From positions 124,001 through 188,000 of the forward strand of contig NZ_QNUM01000008.1 of the NCBI RefSeq assembly GCF_003574655.1: 64,000 nucleotides of DNA, written 5' to 3'. A model generated the notes under the pieces. The model had not been told where the DNA came from and searched no databases. It saw nothing but the letters and a program-made list of their open reading frames with translations. Source of the stretch: Cohaesibacter haloalkalitolerans (lineage in GTDB: Bacteria; Pseudomonadota; Alphaproteobacteria; Rhizobiales; Cohaesibacteraceae). Both the position numbers and the translations under genes were made by a program. Shown in pieces: positions 37,999 to 47,589 of the stretch (positions within the stretch are counted from its first letter, which is position 1; the number at the start of each line of letters is the position of its first letter).

Positions 37999-38748
37999 TT
38001 ATCCTTCGAGGGAAGCGGCTACTTCATCGCTCATGGTGAAGTTGGAATAGACGTTCTGAACGTCGTCATCATCTTCCAGAGCGTTGATGAGCTTCAGGAT
38101 CTTTTCTGCCTTTTCGGCGTCGACATCAATCTCGTTCTGCGGCTTCCAGATGGCTTTCTGGGATTCAGGCTCCTTGCCAAGAGCGTCTTCCAGCGCCTTG
38201 CCAACTTCGATCATGTCTTCGAAGGTGGTGTAGATGGTGTGCGAGTCTTCATCGCTGACCACATCGTCGGCACCAGCCTCGATTGCAGCTTCCAGAACAT
38301 CGTCGGCCTCACCAGCATCAGCCGGATAGACCAGTTCGCCCACGCGGTCGAACATGAAGGCGACAGAGCCGGTTTCGCCCAGTGAACCGCCGTTCTTGGT
38401 GAAGGCTGCGCGCACGTTGGAAGCGGTGCGGTTGCGGTTGTCGGTCAGAGCCTCGACCACGACGGCAGTGCCGCCCGGGCCATAACCTTCATACCGGACT
38501 TCATCAAAGTTGCCTTCATCACCGGCTTCAGCCTTCTTGATGGCGCGATCGATATTGTCCTTCGGCATGGACTGGCCACGGGCGTTCTGAATGGCCAGAC
38601 GCAGACGAGCGTTGGAATCCGCATCAGAGCCACCCATTTTTGCGGCAACTGTGATTTCCTTGGAAAGTTTGGAGAACAGCTTTGATCGCTTCGCATCCTG
38701 TGCACCTTTGCGATACATGATGTTCTTGAATTTTGAATGGCCTGCCAT
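37999..38748 (-). CDS. yebC: YebC/PmpR-family regulator
   Basis: The 249-residue protein starts [20 protein letters not shown], diagnostic of the family. It continues with [16 protein letters not shown] and the [20 protein letters not shown] loop. Family members act as DNA-binding regulators, and recent work ties YebC-type proteins to translation of difficult sequences. Which applies here is unknown. In many genomes yebC lies beside ruvC. Here it is on the same strand but separated by the LysE gene. Confidence 0.95.
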   Translation of the reverse strand: MAGHSKFKNIMYRKGAQDAKRSKLFSKLSKEITVAAKMGGSDADSNARLRLAIQNARGQSMPKDNIDRAIKKAEAGDEGNFDEVRYEGYGPGGTAVVVEALTDNRNRTASNVRAAFTKNGGSLGETGSVAFMFDRVGELVYPADAGEADDVLEAAIEAGADDVVSDEDSHTIYTTFEDMIEVGKALEDALGKEPESQKAIWKPQNEIDVDAEKAEKILKLINALEDDDDVQNVYSNFTMSDEVAASLEG

Positions 38749-38873
38749 ATCCTACAATCCGTCTGTATTTTGGTCGTCGCGCGTCCCACGCAATATTTGC
38801 AGCCGGTCATGCCACAAACAGGCGACAAAGATCAAGAGACCTGTTGAGCGGACGTCGATTAGTTGCATCAATT

Positions 38874-39701
38874 TCAGCGATTTTCCCAGAAAGTCGGGAT
38901 ATGCTGGGACAATTGGCCACCGATCCGGACCGGTTCGGCAGCAATCGCAAGCCCGGTGCGATCATCGGTATCGACCGCGAAACCGCAAAGCGTGGCCTCG
39001 CCAAGCGCTGGCGTAAAGCGCGAGGAGGACACTTTGCGCAGAAACCGTTGTACCGGTTCTTCCTTGTCCATGCCCAGCACGGAGTCATAATCGCCGCACA
39101 TCCCCGCGTCGGACAGATAGGCTGTACCGGCTGGTAGGATGCGGTGATCCGCGGTTGGCGTATGGGTGTGGGTGCCCACCACCATGCTGACCCGACCATC
39201 CAGGAAATAGCCCATGGCCTGCTTCTCCGAGGTCGCTTCAGCGTGGAAGTCGAGAATGATCGCATCGGCGAAATCGCCCAATGGGCAGGCGTCCAGCTCT
39301 CTCTCCACCGCATGGAACGGGCAATCGAGCGCATCCATATAGACCCGCCCCATGGCATTCATCACCAGAACGGATGCACCGTTGCGGGCATGATAGAGAT
39401 TGGCCCCCTTGCCGGGGACGCCGGATGGAAAGTTGATAGGGCGCAGAAAAGCGGGCTGGCGCTCACAATAGACCATGGCATCACGCTGATCCCAGACATG
39501 ATTGCCCGTGGTGATCACGTCCGCACCAGCATCAATGAGATCCTGTACGATAGTCTCTGTAATTCCGAAGCCGCCAGCGGCATTCTCGCCATTGATCACG
39601 ACAAAATCGAGACGGTATTTCTCGATCAGACCCGGCAATTTTTCTTCGACGATGGCCCGCCCGGACCGTCCTACAATATCCCCAACAAACAGCAGTCGCA
39701 T
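38874..39701 (-). CDS. ymdB: YmdB-type metallophosphoesterase
   Basis: The 275-residue protein belongs to the TIGR00282/YmdB phosphoesterases, some of which hydrolyse cyclic nucleotides. Metal-site motifs are RLLFVGDIVGRSGR (Asp), VINGENAAGGFG (Asn-Glu), VITTGNHVWDQRD (Asn-His), DFHAEATSEKQAMG (His) and VVGTHTHTPTADHRIL (His-x-His). The tail (FAVDTDDRTGLAIAAEPVRI) is also of the family. The substrate is not determined. Confidence 0.92.
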   Translation of the reverse strand: MRLLFVGDIVGRSGRAIVEEKLPGLIEKYRLDFVVINGENAAGGFGITETIVQDLIDAGADVITTGNHVWDQRDAMVYCERQPAFLRPINFPSGVPGKGANLYHARNGASVLVMNAMGRVYMDALDCPFHAVERELDACPLGDFADAIILDFHAEATSEKQAMGYFLDGRVSMVVGTHTHTPTADHRILPAGTAYLSDAGMCGDYDSVLGMDKEEPVQRFLRKVSSSRFTPALGEATLCGFAVDTDDRTGLAIAAEPVRIGGQLSQHIPTFWENR

Positions 39702-39737
39702 GAATTCCCGCTCAATCTAACCGGCACAACCGCGTGG

Positions 39738-40331
39738 TCAGGCCGGAACAATTATTTCTCTTTCCGTGAAAATGGCGTCTAGCGGAAGGTCATACTCTCC
39801 AACCGGTATCTTGTCCAGTTGTTGCAGGGCAAAAGCCAGTCCGACCAGATAGGGGCGGGAGTTCAGGATGATGCGTTCGGAAATATAGCGGTCATAATGA
39901 CCGGCACCATAGCCGAGCCGATTGCACTGGGAATCAAAGGCCAGCAGTGGCATCAACAGACAGTCAGGAAGAACCTCTTTTGCGTCGGCTTTTGGCCCCA
40001 CGGTGCCAAATCCGGCATCGACCAGATCGGCATCCCTGTTCCAGACCCGAAAGATCATGCCGGTCGCCCCAACGGTCACCGGCAAGGCGAGGCGATAGCC
40101 ACGCGCCCGCAGGGGCTCGGAGAGTGCCGTGATGTCAACCTCCGATTTGACCGGCCAGAACATACCGATGCAGGCCCCGTCAGGCAGGGCTTTCCAGTCC
40201 ATGAATTGCAGAAGATTGTCGCAGATGGCGGCGCTGGCCGCCGCGTGCTCCTGAGGTGGCAGGGCATTTCTGAGGGCGCGCATGCTGCGCCTTGTTTCCT
40301 GCTTGAGCGTTCGTGTTGCGACGTCGTCCAT
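39738..40331 (-). CDS. fau: 5-formyltetrahydrofolate cyclo-ligase
   Basis: The enzyme converts 5-formyltetrahydrofolate to 5,10-methenyltetrahydrofolate with ATP. The 197-residue product shows GMFWPVKSEVDITAL, LLMPLLAFDSQCNRLGYGAG and GHYDRYISE. The ATG at 40331 follows the probable 6S RNA terminator. Longer starts (to 40391) would begin within that hairpin and are rejected. Location downstream of 6S RNA is conserved from gamma- to alphaproteobacteria. Confidence 0.92.
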   Translation of the reverse strand: MDDVATRTLKQETRRSMRALRNALPPQEHAAASAAICDNLLQFMDWKALPDGACIGMFWPVKSEVDITALSEPLRARGYRLALPVTVGATGMIFRVWNRDADLVDAGFGTVGPKADAKEVLPDCLLMPLLAFDSQCNRLGYGAGHYDRYISERIILNSRPYLVGLAFALQQLDKIPVGEYDLPLDAIFTEREIIVPA

Positions 40332-40356
40332 TGATCGATACCAGCCAATTGTAAAA

Positions 40357-40387
40357 GAGCGGCAGATCCAGAAAAGGACCGCCGCTC
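40357..40387 (-). terminator. terminator downstream of the probable 6S RNA
   Basis: GAGCGGC (40357-40363) pairs with GCCGCTC (40381-40387), with partial pairing inside. The minus strand continues TTTTAC. Confidence 0.75.
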
Positions 40388-40530
40388 CCAAACAGAAAGC
40401 CGCAACGACCGTCGATGCTTTTCAGATCCTGGGACACCTGTAATACAGGGGGGTGCCAGTTGAAACGGACCACGGTCCAGATCAGCGCCAGCTCCCATTC
40501 GGATCTTTAAGGCCCCGAGGAAAAGTTGCA
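40388..40530 (-). ncRNA. ssrS: probable 6S RNA
   Basis: The gap between zapA and fau is the usual location of 6S RNA. The minus strand has features of a long rod: GCAAC (40525-40529) with GTTGC (40402-40406), CTTTTC with GAAAAG, and AGATCC with GGATCT. Inside lie local hairpins GGACCgtGGTCC and CCTGTAttACAGG. A terminator follows at 40357-40387. In the family, 6S RNA binds the housekeeping RNA polymerase. The ends are approximate and no covariance search was run. Confidence 0.6.
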
Positions 40531-40603
40531 TCTAACGCGAAGTGCAGCAAGCTTTCCATATATAAAGGATCAGCAACGAGATTTCCAGCCCGATTCTTGA
40601 AGA

Positions 40604-40963
40604 TCAACTCTCAAGCAGCACTTTCGACAGGCGCTCCAGCTCTTCGGCGGCCTTGTCGATCCGCGAGGCCAGCGCCTCCTGATCCCCTTCGGACTTTTCC
40701 AGCACCGCAGAGCGGGCATCGCGCAGGGCGGAAATCTCTTCATTGAGATGCTTCACCCTGCCGTCGGCCTCCGCCAGAAGATCCATGGCCATGATCCCGG
40801 CCATCACCGTCAGCCGCTGGTCGCCGATTTCACCGAAATTTTCCTTGAGCTGGGCAATCATGCCGTCAAATCGCCGGGCCAACGCCAGCAGATGCTCCTC
40901 CTGACCATCCTCGCAGGCCATTCGGTAAGCACGTCCATTGATGCTGACACTGACTTGAACCAT
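40604..40963 (-). CDS. zapA: cell-division protein ZapA
   Basis: ZapA bundles FtsZ filaments at the division site. The 119-residue protein has the N-terminal beta part VQVSVSINGRAYRMACEDGQ and the conserved EEHLLALARRFDGMIAQLKE. A long C-terminal coiled coil follows (about 55-115). It is 37 bases downstream of the DUF4164 gene and upstream of 6S RNA. Confidence 0.93.
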   Translation of the reverse strand: MVQVSVSINGRAYRMACEDGQEEHLLALARRFDGMIAQLKENFGEIGDQRLTVMAGIMAMDLLAEADGRVKHLNEEISALRDARSAVLEKSEGDQEALASRIDKAAEELERLSKVLLES

Positions 40964-41000
40964 GTGTTACTCCAGCCAATCCGGTGGCTGACCCATTCTG

Positions 41001-41282
41001 TCACCCACCATGCCGGTCCAGAACAGCCCGGACCGATTCCATTGCAGCGCCCAGTCGACGGGACACTTCTTCATTGGCCCCTTCCAGCTTCTCTGCACGA
41101 GCCTTTTCCTTTTCCAGCGACCCTGTCAGATCCGAGCGTTCCCGGGTCATGCGCTGCAGGTCATCCTGCATGGCCTTGACCGACAGGTCCCTGGTCTGCC
41201 GCTTGTCGATCGACTGCGAAAGCCCCACAATCGCCGCATCAAGTCTGGTCAATGCCATCTCTACCCGCGTCTTATCACTCAT
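41001..41282 (-). CDS. DUF4164-family coiled-coil protein
   Basis: The 93-residue protein is nearly all coiled coil (TRVEMALTRLDAAIVGLSQS onward), with heptad leucines to residue 90. The family occurs beside zapA in Rhizobiales, which suggests a division-related role, but its function is not known. A GGGGG-type ribosome site precedes the ATG. Confidence 0.85.
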   Translation of the reverse strand: MSDKTRVEMALTRLDAAIVGLSQSIDKRQTRDLSVKAMQDDLQRMTRERSDLTGSLEKEKARAEKLEGANEEVSRRLGAAMESVRAVLDRHGG

Positions 41283-41914
41283 TTAACCCCCAAATCTCAC
41301 AAGAGACGGCTTTTCATTTCCATTCTGCGCGGCATATCGGCCCGGCCTGCTCAGACATCATGCAACGGCAGTATCTGTCATTGATCCATCACTTGGACCG
41401 AACTGTGTCAAATCTGGTCAAGAAATACCCGGATTTCCGCTTTTCCCAAGGGCCTTGTGCCACAAATGCCGCGCGTCCTCACCAAAATCGCTGGCGCAAG
41501 CAGGCCACACAAACAGGCCGAGGGACAAATTTCAACACGAAATATGCATGAGCTGACAGAATCAGAACGCTGAATCACGCAAGATTCTTCATTCCTGCCA
41601 AATCTAGGAGACATAATCGAACTTCGTCAATGGCACCTGTTCGTCAACAGATCAAGTCCACAGGGAATGAAACTTGGCCCGTATATCATGCAGATTCTGC
41701 TGTTTTGGGTATTTGCCCCATTCGGGCGGATTGACTCTGTGAGCCCTGATGATAAATGTCAGGGCGTTTATAAAACGCCTCTGTCTGCCGGGCTTGCTAA
41801 GTGGCAAGGCAGTTCCTGTCTAACCAGATTGCGTTCAAATGTTAAAACCGACAATGGGCAGTTTCAGACAATTTCCAGGTCGATGGCATAGGACAACATC
41901 CAGAAGCAGAGTTC
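41283..41914. promoter_or_regulatory. long divergent region with a structured tkt leader
   Basis: The 632 bases between the DUF4164 gene and tkt contain no credible reading frame. The part at 41743-41812 holds three hairpins, two of them mutually exclusive: GCCCTGA/TCAGGGC (41743-41765), GGCGTTT/AAACGCC (41763-41779), and CTGCC...GGCAG with an inner TTGC/GCAA (41785-41812). They lie about 100-170 bases before the tkt start and may be a 5' leader. No known riboswitch pattern was recognised. Confidence 0.5.
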
Positions 41915-43900
41915 ATGAACAACATGGATAAACAGACCCGCATGGCGCATGCGATCCGCTTTCTTTCAATGGACGCCGTTGAGAAAGCAAACTCCGGACA
42001 CCCCGGCCTTCCAATGGGTGCTGCGGACGTTGCTACCGTACTTTTCACCAAATTCATGCGATTCGACCCGACCAGCCCGAAATGGGCTGACCGCGACCGC
42101 TTCGTGATGTCTGGTGGCCACGGCTCGATGCTGCTCTATTCCCTGCTGCATCTGCTGGGATACGAGGACATGTCCATCGAGGATCTGGCAAACTTCCGCC
42201 AGCTGGGCGCCAAGACCGCCGGCCATCCCGAATATGGTCATGCCGCCGGCATCGAAACAACAACCGGCCCGTTGGGTCAGGGCATTGCCAATGCCGTCGG
42301 CATGGCGATCACCGAAAAGCTGCTGGCTGCCAAATTCGGCGACGATCTGGTTGACCATCGCACCTATGTACTGGCTGGCGACGGCTGCCTCATGGAAGGC
42401 ATCTCGCAGGAAGCCATCGCTCTGGCAGGTCACCTCAAGCTCAACAAGTTGACCCTGCTCTGGGACGACAACAACATCACCATCGACGGCAATGTCAGCG
42501 TCTCCGATTCCACCGATCAGCACGCCCGCTTCAAGGCCTGCAACTGGAACACCATGAGTGTTGACGGCCACGACCAGGCCGCCATTGCAGCCGCCCTCGA
42601 GGCAGCAGAGAAGAGCGACAAGCCGACCATGATCGCCTGCAAGACGGTCATCGGCTTCGGCGCCCCGAACAAGGCTGGCACCAACAAGGTGCATGGCGCT
42701 CCGCTCGGTGCTGAAGAAATAGCAGCCACCCGTGAAGCGCTTGGCTGGGACAGCGCTCCGTTCGAAATCCCTGCCGACATCCGTGATGCATGGCGCATTG
42801 CCGGTCTCAACGCCGCTCAGGCCCACAAGGAATGGCAGAAGCGCCTTGAAGCTGCCGATCCGGAACTGCGCGCCGAGTTCGAACGCCGCATGCGCGGCGA
42901 TCTGCCAGCTGGCTTCGAAGATGCCATGGCCGAATACAAGAAGTCTCTGGCAGCAGACCCCAAGAAAGTGGCAACCCGCAAGGCTTCCGAAATGGCGCTC
43001 AACGTCATCACCGAAGTTGTGCCGGAAACCATTGGCGGTTCTGCCGACCTGACCGGGTCCAACAACACCAAGACCCCGTCAACCGTTTCTGTCACGCCGG
43101 ACGACTTCTCCGGCCGTTACATGAACTGGGGCATCCGTGAACACTGCATGGCGTCCGCAATGAACGGCATGGCCCTGCACGGTGGTGTCATTCCTTACGG
43201 CGGTACCTTCCTCGTCTTTGCCGACTACATGCGCGGCGCCATGCGCCTTTCCGCCCTCATGGAACAGCGGGTCATCTACGTTCTGACTCACGATTCCATC
43301 GGCCTTGGCGAAGATGGCCCGACCCATCAGCCGGTTGAAACCCTCGCCTCCCTGCGCGCCATCCCGAACATGCTGGTCTTCCGCCCGGCTGACGCGATGG
43401 AAACCGCAGAGTGCTGGGAAATCGCCATCTTGTCGAAGAGCAACCCGAGCTCCATGGCGCTTACGCGCCAGAATCTCACCCCGTATCGCATCGAGTATTC
43501 GGAAGAAAACCTCTGTGCCCGCGGCGCCTACCTGCTCTCCGACTGTGACGGCGATGCCGATGTTTCGATCTTCGCATCAGGCTCGGAAGTCGAAATTGCA
43601 ATGGCCGCCAAGGACGCCCTGGCTGAACAGGACATTCTGGCCCGCGTTGTATCGGTTCCGTGCTTTGAGCTTTTCGAAGCGCAATCGGAAGAGTATAAGA
43701 AAGAGATCCTGGGTGAAGCCAAGGTCAATGTCGGTATCGAAGCCGCCCTGCGCATGGGCTGGGATCGCTTCATCGGCTCTGACGGCATCTTCATCGGCAT
43801 GAACGGCTTCGGCGCTTCAGGCCCATATCAGGAGCTCTATGAAAAATTCGGCATCACTTCGGCCAATGTTGTCGCAAAGGTTGTCGAACGCCTAAAATAG
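41915..43900 (+). CDS. tkt: transketolase
   Basis: This thiamine-diphosphate enzyme moves two-carbon units between sugar phosphates in the pentose-phosphate pathway. The 661-residue length is standard. Motifs include [16 protein letters not shown], the ThDP/metal-binding [20 protein letters not shown] through DDNNITIDG, and the phosphate loop [17 protein letters not shown]. The pyrimidine-domain [19 protein letters not shown] and [17 protein letters not shown] are also present. It heads tkt-gap-pgk, with separate terminators between genes. With gnd decayed, the non-oxidative branch is the visible route to pentose phosphates in this window, although a second gnd may lie elsewhere. Confidence 0.97.
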   Translation: MNNMDKQTRMAHAIRFLSMDAVEKANSGHPGLPMGAADVATVLFTKFMRFDPTSPKWADRDRFVMSGGHGSMLLYSLLHLLGYEDMSIEDLANFRQLGAKTAGHPEYGHAAGIETTTGPLGQGIANAVGMAITEKLLAAKFGDDLVDHRTYVLAGDGCLMEGISQEAIALAGHLKLNKLTLLWDDNNITIDGNVSVSDSTDQHARFKACNWNTMSVDGHDQAAIAAALEAAEKSDKPTMIACKTVIGFGAPNKAGTNKVHGAPLGAEEIAATREALGWDSAPFEIPADIRDAWRIAGLNAAQAHKEWQKRLEAADPELRAEFERRMRGDLPAGFEDAMAEYKKSLAADPKKVATRKASEMALNVITEVVPETIGGSADLTGSNNTKTPSTVSVTPDDFSGRYMNWGIREHCMASAMNGMALHGGVIPYGGTFLVFADYMRGAMRLSALMEQRVIYVLTHDSIGLGEDGPTHQPVETLASLRAIPNMLVFRPADAMETAECWEIAILSKSNPSSMALTRQNLTPYRIEYSEENLCARGAYLLSDCDGDADVSIFASGSEVEIAMAAKDALAEQDILARVVSVPCFELFEAQSEEYKKEILGEAKVNVGIEAALRMGWDRFIGSDGIFIGMNGFGASGPYQELYEKFGITSANVVAKVVERLK

Positions 43901-43925
43901 GCGTAAACACTTATCGTGCATTTGC

Positions 43926-43960
43926 AATTGGCAGGGAAAATCCGATTTTTTCTGCCAATT
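43926..43960 (+). terminator. tkt downstream hairpin
   Basis: AATTGGCAG and CTGCCAATT form a 9-bp stem with a partly paired AAAATC/GATTTT core. The T-tract after it is weak, so it may be an mRNA end-protecting hairpin and not a strict terminator. Confidence 0.6.
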
Positions 43961-43975
43961 TGCTTGGCAGCGATG

Positions 43976-44003
43976 TTGAATTGTCATACGACAAAAGTAT
44001 ATT
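43976..44003 (+). promoter_or_regulatory. gap promoter with an embedded inverted repeat
   Basis: TTGAAT (43976-43981) and TATATT (43998-44003), 16 bases apart, form a plausible housekeeping promoter. TTGTC-ATAC-GACAA (43981-43994) sits exactly in the spacer, as an operator would. About 125 bases of leader separate it from the gap start. Confidence 0.5.
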
Positions 44004-44128
44004 GTCTACCTAAAATGAGATCGATCAAGGCGCGGACGTAAACCCTCTAATATCACGCGTTCAACAATTTGATCTAAGTGCAAGACCGGCCCGACAGAAT
44101 GAAGTGCCGGCTAAATCAGGAGAAAGTC

Positions 44129-45139
44129 ATGACTGTAAAAGTGGCGATCAATGGTTTCGGTCGTATTGGCCGTAACGTGCTTCGTGCTATCATCGAATCC
44201 GGCCGTACCGACATCGAAGTTGTTGCAATCAACGACCTGGGCCCTGTAGAAACCAATGCTCACCTGGTCCGCTTCGACTCTGTCCATGGCAAATTCCCTG
44301 GCACCGTTACCGTTGACGGCGACACCATTGACGTGGGCCGTGGCCCGATCAAGGTAACCGCCATCCGCAACCCTGAAGAACTGCCTTGGGGCGAACTGGG
44401 TATCGACGTTGCTATGGAATGCACCGGTATCTTCACCGCCAAGGAAAAAGCTTCCATGCACCTGACCGCTGGTGCAAAACGCGTTCTGGTTTCCGCTCCT
44501 GCTGACGGCGCTGACAAAACCATCGTTTACGGCGTCAACCACAACACCCTGACTGCAGACGACCTGGTTGTTTCCAACGCTTCCTGCACCACCAACTGCC
44601 TGTCTCCGGTTGCTTATGCCCTGAACAAGGCTGTTGGCATCGAAAAAGGCTTCATGACCACCATTCACTCCTACACTGGTGACCAGCCTACCCTCGATAC
44701 CATGCACAAAGACCTGTATCGCGCTCGCGCAGCAGCTCTGTCCATGATCCCGACCTCTACCGGTGCTGCAAAAGCTGTTGGTCTGGTTCTGCCTGAACTG
44801 GCTGGCAAGCTGGACGGCGTTGCAATCCGCGTACCGACCCCGAACGTATCTGTTGTCGACCTGGTGTTCATCGCTCAGAAAGACACCACTGTTGCTGAAA
44901 TCAACGCAGCAATCCGCGAAGCAGCAGACGGCGAGCTCAAAGGCGTTCTCGGCTACACCGATCTGCCGAACGTTTCCTCTGACTTCAACCATGACAGCCA
45001 CTCTTCCGTCTTCCACATGGATCAGACCAAAGTCATGGACGGCCGCATGGTTCGTATCCTGAGCTGGTACGACAACGAATGGGGCTTCTCCAACCGTATG
45101 GGCGACACTGCAGTCGCCATGGCTAAACTCATCAAGTAA
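44129..45139 (+). CDS. gap: glyceraldehyde-3-phosphate dehydrogenase, type I
   Basis: The enzyme interconverts glyceraldehyde-3-phosphate and 1,3-bisphosphoglycerate. The 336-residue product starts [18 protein letters not shown] (NAD) and has the catalytic cysteine in [24 protein letters not shown], and the C-terminal [13 protein letters not shown]. The ATG at 44129 with CAGGAG upstream is preferred to 44078. Its codon choice leans to GCT, GTT and AAA compared with the neighbouring genes, as expected of a highly expressed gene. Confidence 0.98.
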   Translation: MTVKVAINGFGRIGRNVLRAIIESGRTDIEVVAINDLGPVETNAHLVRFDSVHGKFPGTVTVDGDTIDVGRGPIKVTAIRNPEELPWGELGIDVAMECTGIFTAKEKASMHLTAGAKRVLVSAPADGADKTIVYGVNHNTLTADDLVVSNASCTTNCLSPVAYALNKAVGIEKGFMTTIHSYTGDQPTLDTMHKDLYRARAAALSMIPTSTGAAKAVGLVLPELAGKLDGVAIRVPTPNVSVVDLVFIAQKDTTVAEINAAIREAADGELKGVLGYTDLPNVSSDFNHDSHSSVFHMDQTKVMDGRMVRILSWYDNEWGFSNRMGDTAVAMAKLIK

Positions 45140-45188
45140 TGATGACGGCCTGCCCTGCCGGACCACTCCGGCGGGGTGCCAAGTCTTC

Positions 45189-45250
45189 AAAGGCGCTGTT
45201 TTTGAGACAAAACCGGACAAGCGGGTTTTGCTCCGGGAACAGCGCCTTTT
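45189..45250 (+). terminator. two-tier hairpin between gap and pgk
   Basis: The outer arms AAAGGCGCTGTT (45189-45200) and AACAGCGCCTTT (45239-45250) are perfect complements. Inside lies a second stem, CAAAACC with GGTTTTG. The outer stem ends in TTTTC. It probably terminates most gap transcripts, with pgk downstream. Confidence 0.75.
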
Positions 45251-45425
45251 CTACTTCATGACCCCGGATGAGACGCGATGCCCTGCCCCGGCAACCGGCA
45301 ACGCTCCGACGGGCCGCATGAGGTCGAGAATCCGACCTGAAGCCAGACTCTCCCGATGAGACAGGACGGCTTTGAACAGACACACAACCGGCAGACAGAT
45401 GTCGGCCAGACTGTAGGATCATCCA

Positions 45426-46619
45426 ATGGCAAATTTCAAAACCCTTGATGACGTTGATGTAAGCGGCAAACGCGTACTCGTTCGCGTTGACCTCAACGTT
45501 CCGATGAAAGACGGCGAAGTCACTGATACCACCCGTATCGATCGCATCGTGCCAACCCTTTCCGAAATTTCCGAAAAGGGCGGCAAGGTTATTATCCTCG
45601 CGCACTTCGGCCGCCCCAAGGGCGAAAAGAACCCGGCCATGAGCCTCAAGCAGGTTGTTCCGGCGCTTTCCAAGGCCCTCAACATGCCGGTTGGCTTCGC
45701 TGAAGACTGCATCGGCCATGTTGCCAAGGCTGCCATCGACAACATGGCAAACGGTGACGTTCTGGTGCTGGAAAACACCCGTTTCTACAAGGGCGAAGAA
45801 AAGAACGATCCGGAATTTGCCGCTCAGTTGGGCGCCAACGGCGACCTGCTGGTTGCTGACGCATTCTCCGTTTCCCACCGCGCCCACGTTTCCACCGAAG
45901 GCCTCTGCCATCACATGCCGGCTGTTGCCGGTCGCACCATGCAGCAGGAACTGGAAGCCCTCGATTCCGCACTGGGCACCCCGAACCGTCCGGTTCTGGC
46001 TGTTGTTGGCGGCGCCAAGGTTTCCACCAAGATCGACCTTCTCGAAAACCTTGTCACCAAGGTTGACGGTCTGGTCATCGGCGGCGGCATGGCAAACACC
46101 TTCCTGGCCGCTCTGGGCAAGGATGTTGGCAAATCCCTTTGCGAGCATGATCTGGCCGAAACCGCAAAACGCATCATGGCCGCTGCCGAGAAGGCTGGCT
46201 GCGAGATCGTTCTGCCGACCGATGCTCTGGTTGCCAAGGAATTCGCAGCCAACGCGCCTTACGAAGTCTGCGACGTTGACAGCGTTCCTTCCGACGGCAT
46301 GATGCTGGACGTTGGACCGAAATCCGTTGAAGCCGTTGTTGCCTGGATCGAAAAGGCCAACACCGTTGTCTGGAACGGCCCGCTCGGCGCCTTCGAAATC
46401 ACCCCGTTCGACACAGCAACCGTTGCTGCCGCAAAGGCTGCTGCCGCCAAGACCAAGGCTGGCAAGCTGACCTCGGTTGCCGGTGGTGGCGACACCGTGG
46501 CTGCCCTCAACCATGCTGGCGTTTACGACGACTTCTCCTACATCTCCACCGCTGGCGGTGCATTCCTCGAATGGATGGAAGGCAAGGCTCTTCCGGGTGT
46601 GGAAGTCCTCAAGGCCTGA
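45426..46619 (+). CDS. pgk: phosphoglycerate kinase
   Basis: The enzyme transfers phosphate from 1,3-bisphosphoglycerate to ADP. The 397-residue protein has the substrate-side [44 protein letters not shown]-like ([14 protein letters not shown]), and the nucleotide loops [28 protein letters not shown] and [11 protein letters not shown]. It follows gap in the usual order. Confidence 0.98.
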   Translation: MANFKTLDDVDVSGKRVLVRVDLNVPMKDGEVTDTTRIDRIVPTLSEISEKGGKVIILAHFGRPKGEKNPAMSLKQVVPALSKALNMPVGFAEDCIGHVAKAAIDNMANGDVLVLENTRFYKGEEKNDPEFAAQLGANGDLLVADAFSVSHRAHVSTEGLCHHMPAVAGRTMQQELEALDSALGTPNRPVLAVVGGAKVSTKIDLLENLVTKVDGLVIGGGMANTFLAALGKDVGKSLCEHDLAETAKRIMAAAEKAGCEIVLPTDALVAKEFAANAPYEVCDVDSVPSDGMMLDVGPKSVEAVVAWIEKANTVVWNGPLGAFEITPFDTATVAAAKAAAAKTKAGKLTSVAGGGDTVAALNHAGVYDDFSYISTAGGAFLEWMEGKALPGVEVLKA

Positions 46620-46658
46620 AAGCAGGACCGTCTGGTCCCCTCATGCTTCATCAAAAGG

Positions 46659-46688
46659 TGCGCCAATCAGCAGATTGGCGCATTTTTT
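46659..46688 (+). terminator. terminator of pgk
   Basis: TGCGCCAATC and GATTGGCGCA form a perfect 10-bp stem with loop AGCA, followed by six T residues, 39 bases past the stop. Confidence 0.95.
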
Positions 46689-46782
46689 ATTACCCACCGG
46701 TTTCCCGCCCTTGCAACCGGATCGCTTTTGCGAGATATGAGAGCAAAGCAAACCAAGCCCCCAATCATCGATAGGTCACATC

Positions 46783-47421
46783 ATGGAGCCAACCCAGATT
46801 TATCTCGTCACCCCGCGGCACATCGATCTGGAATCTTTCCCGGCCCAATTGCAAGCGGCCATGGATGGAGGCGAAATCGCAGCCCTGTTGATCGATTGCG
46901 AAACCGCCAATGATAACGAGCTGCAGAAAATCGCCCAGACCATCGCCCCGATGGCCCAGAAGCACGATATCGCCGTTGTGCTGCGCGGAGACTCCCGCGT
47001 CGCCGGACGCACCAAATGCGACGGCCTGCATCTCGATGGCGACCTGACGGACATCCAGAACAACGTCGAGGATTTGTCGAACCGCTTCATGCTCGGCGCC
47101 GAAGGTGGCAACAAGCGCCATTCAGCCATGGAAATCGGCGAGAGTGGCATCGACTATATCATGTTCGGACGCCTCGACGCCCCGACCGCAGACACCATTC
47201 ACGAGAAGTCCCTGGAGATGGCGGAGTGGTGGTCGGCGCTGTTCGAAGTGCCCGCAGTCATCATCGGCGGCATGGATCTTGGCGAGTGTGCCAAGGTTTC
47301 CGCAATGGGCATCGAGTTCATCGCTCTGAGGGAAGCCATCTGGGACCATGAAGCTGGCCCTCAGGTTGCAATTCGCGAGGCAGTCTCGCTTCTGGCAGAA
47401 GGCGCAGCAAGCGCCGAGTGA
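46783..47421 (+). CDS. thiamine-phosphate-synthase-like (ThiE/TenI fold) protein, diverged
   Basis: The 212-residue protein follows the ThiE/TenI barrel: IYLVTPRHIDLESF at the first strand, TKCDGLHLDGDLTDIQN, GIDYIMFGRLDAPTADT and VPAVIIGGMDLGECAK. Several ThiE positions differ. The second-strand QLR(D/E)K is LLIDCE, the pyrimidine/metal ND of INDR is replaced (VLRGDSRVAG), and the phosphate loop GPIFPTxTK is FGRLDAPT. It is therefore probably not a true TMP synthase and may have another phosphate ligand. It lies alone after pgk, not with thi genes. Similar genes occur at this place in Rhizobiales, as far as I recall. Confidence 0.75.
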   Translation: MEPTQIYLVTPRHIDLESFPAQLQAAMDGGEIAALLIDCETANDNELQKIAQTIAPMAQKHDIAVVLRGDSRVAGRTKCDGLHLDGDLTDIQNNVEDLSNRFMLGAEGGNKRHSAMEIGESGIDYIMFGRLDAPTADTIHEKSLEMAEWWSALFEVPAVIIGGMDLGECAKVSAMGIEFIALREAIWDHEAGPQVAIREAVSLLAEGAASAE

Positions 47422-47589
47422 TGCGAGGGCATCCTCGCGCATTCTTGTCGCAGGATCATCAATCCGACCATAGAATGGCCGGAATTGCTTGCCAGAACAT
47501 GCAAGAGAACCATGATTGACCGGGCATAGGCACGCCCGAAAATCAATGCCAAAGATTGATGCCAGAGACTGAAGTCAGAATACAGGGTC

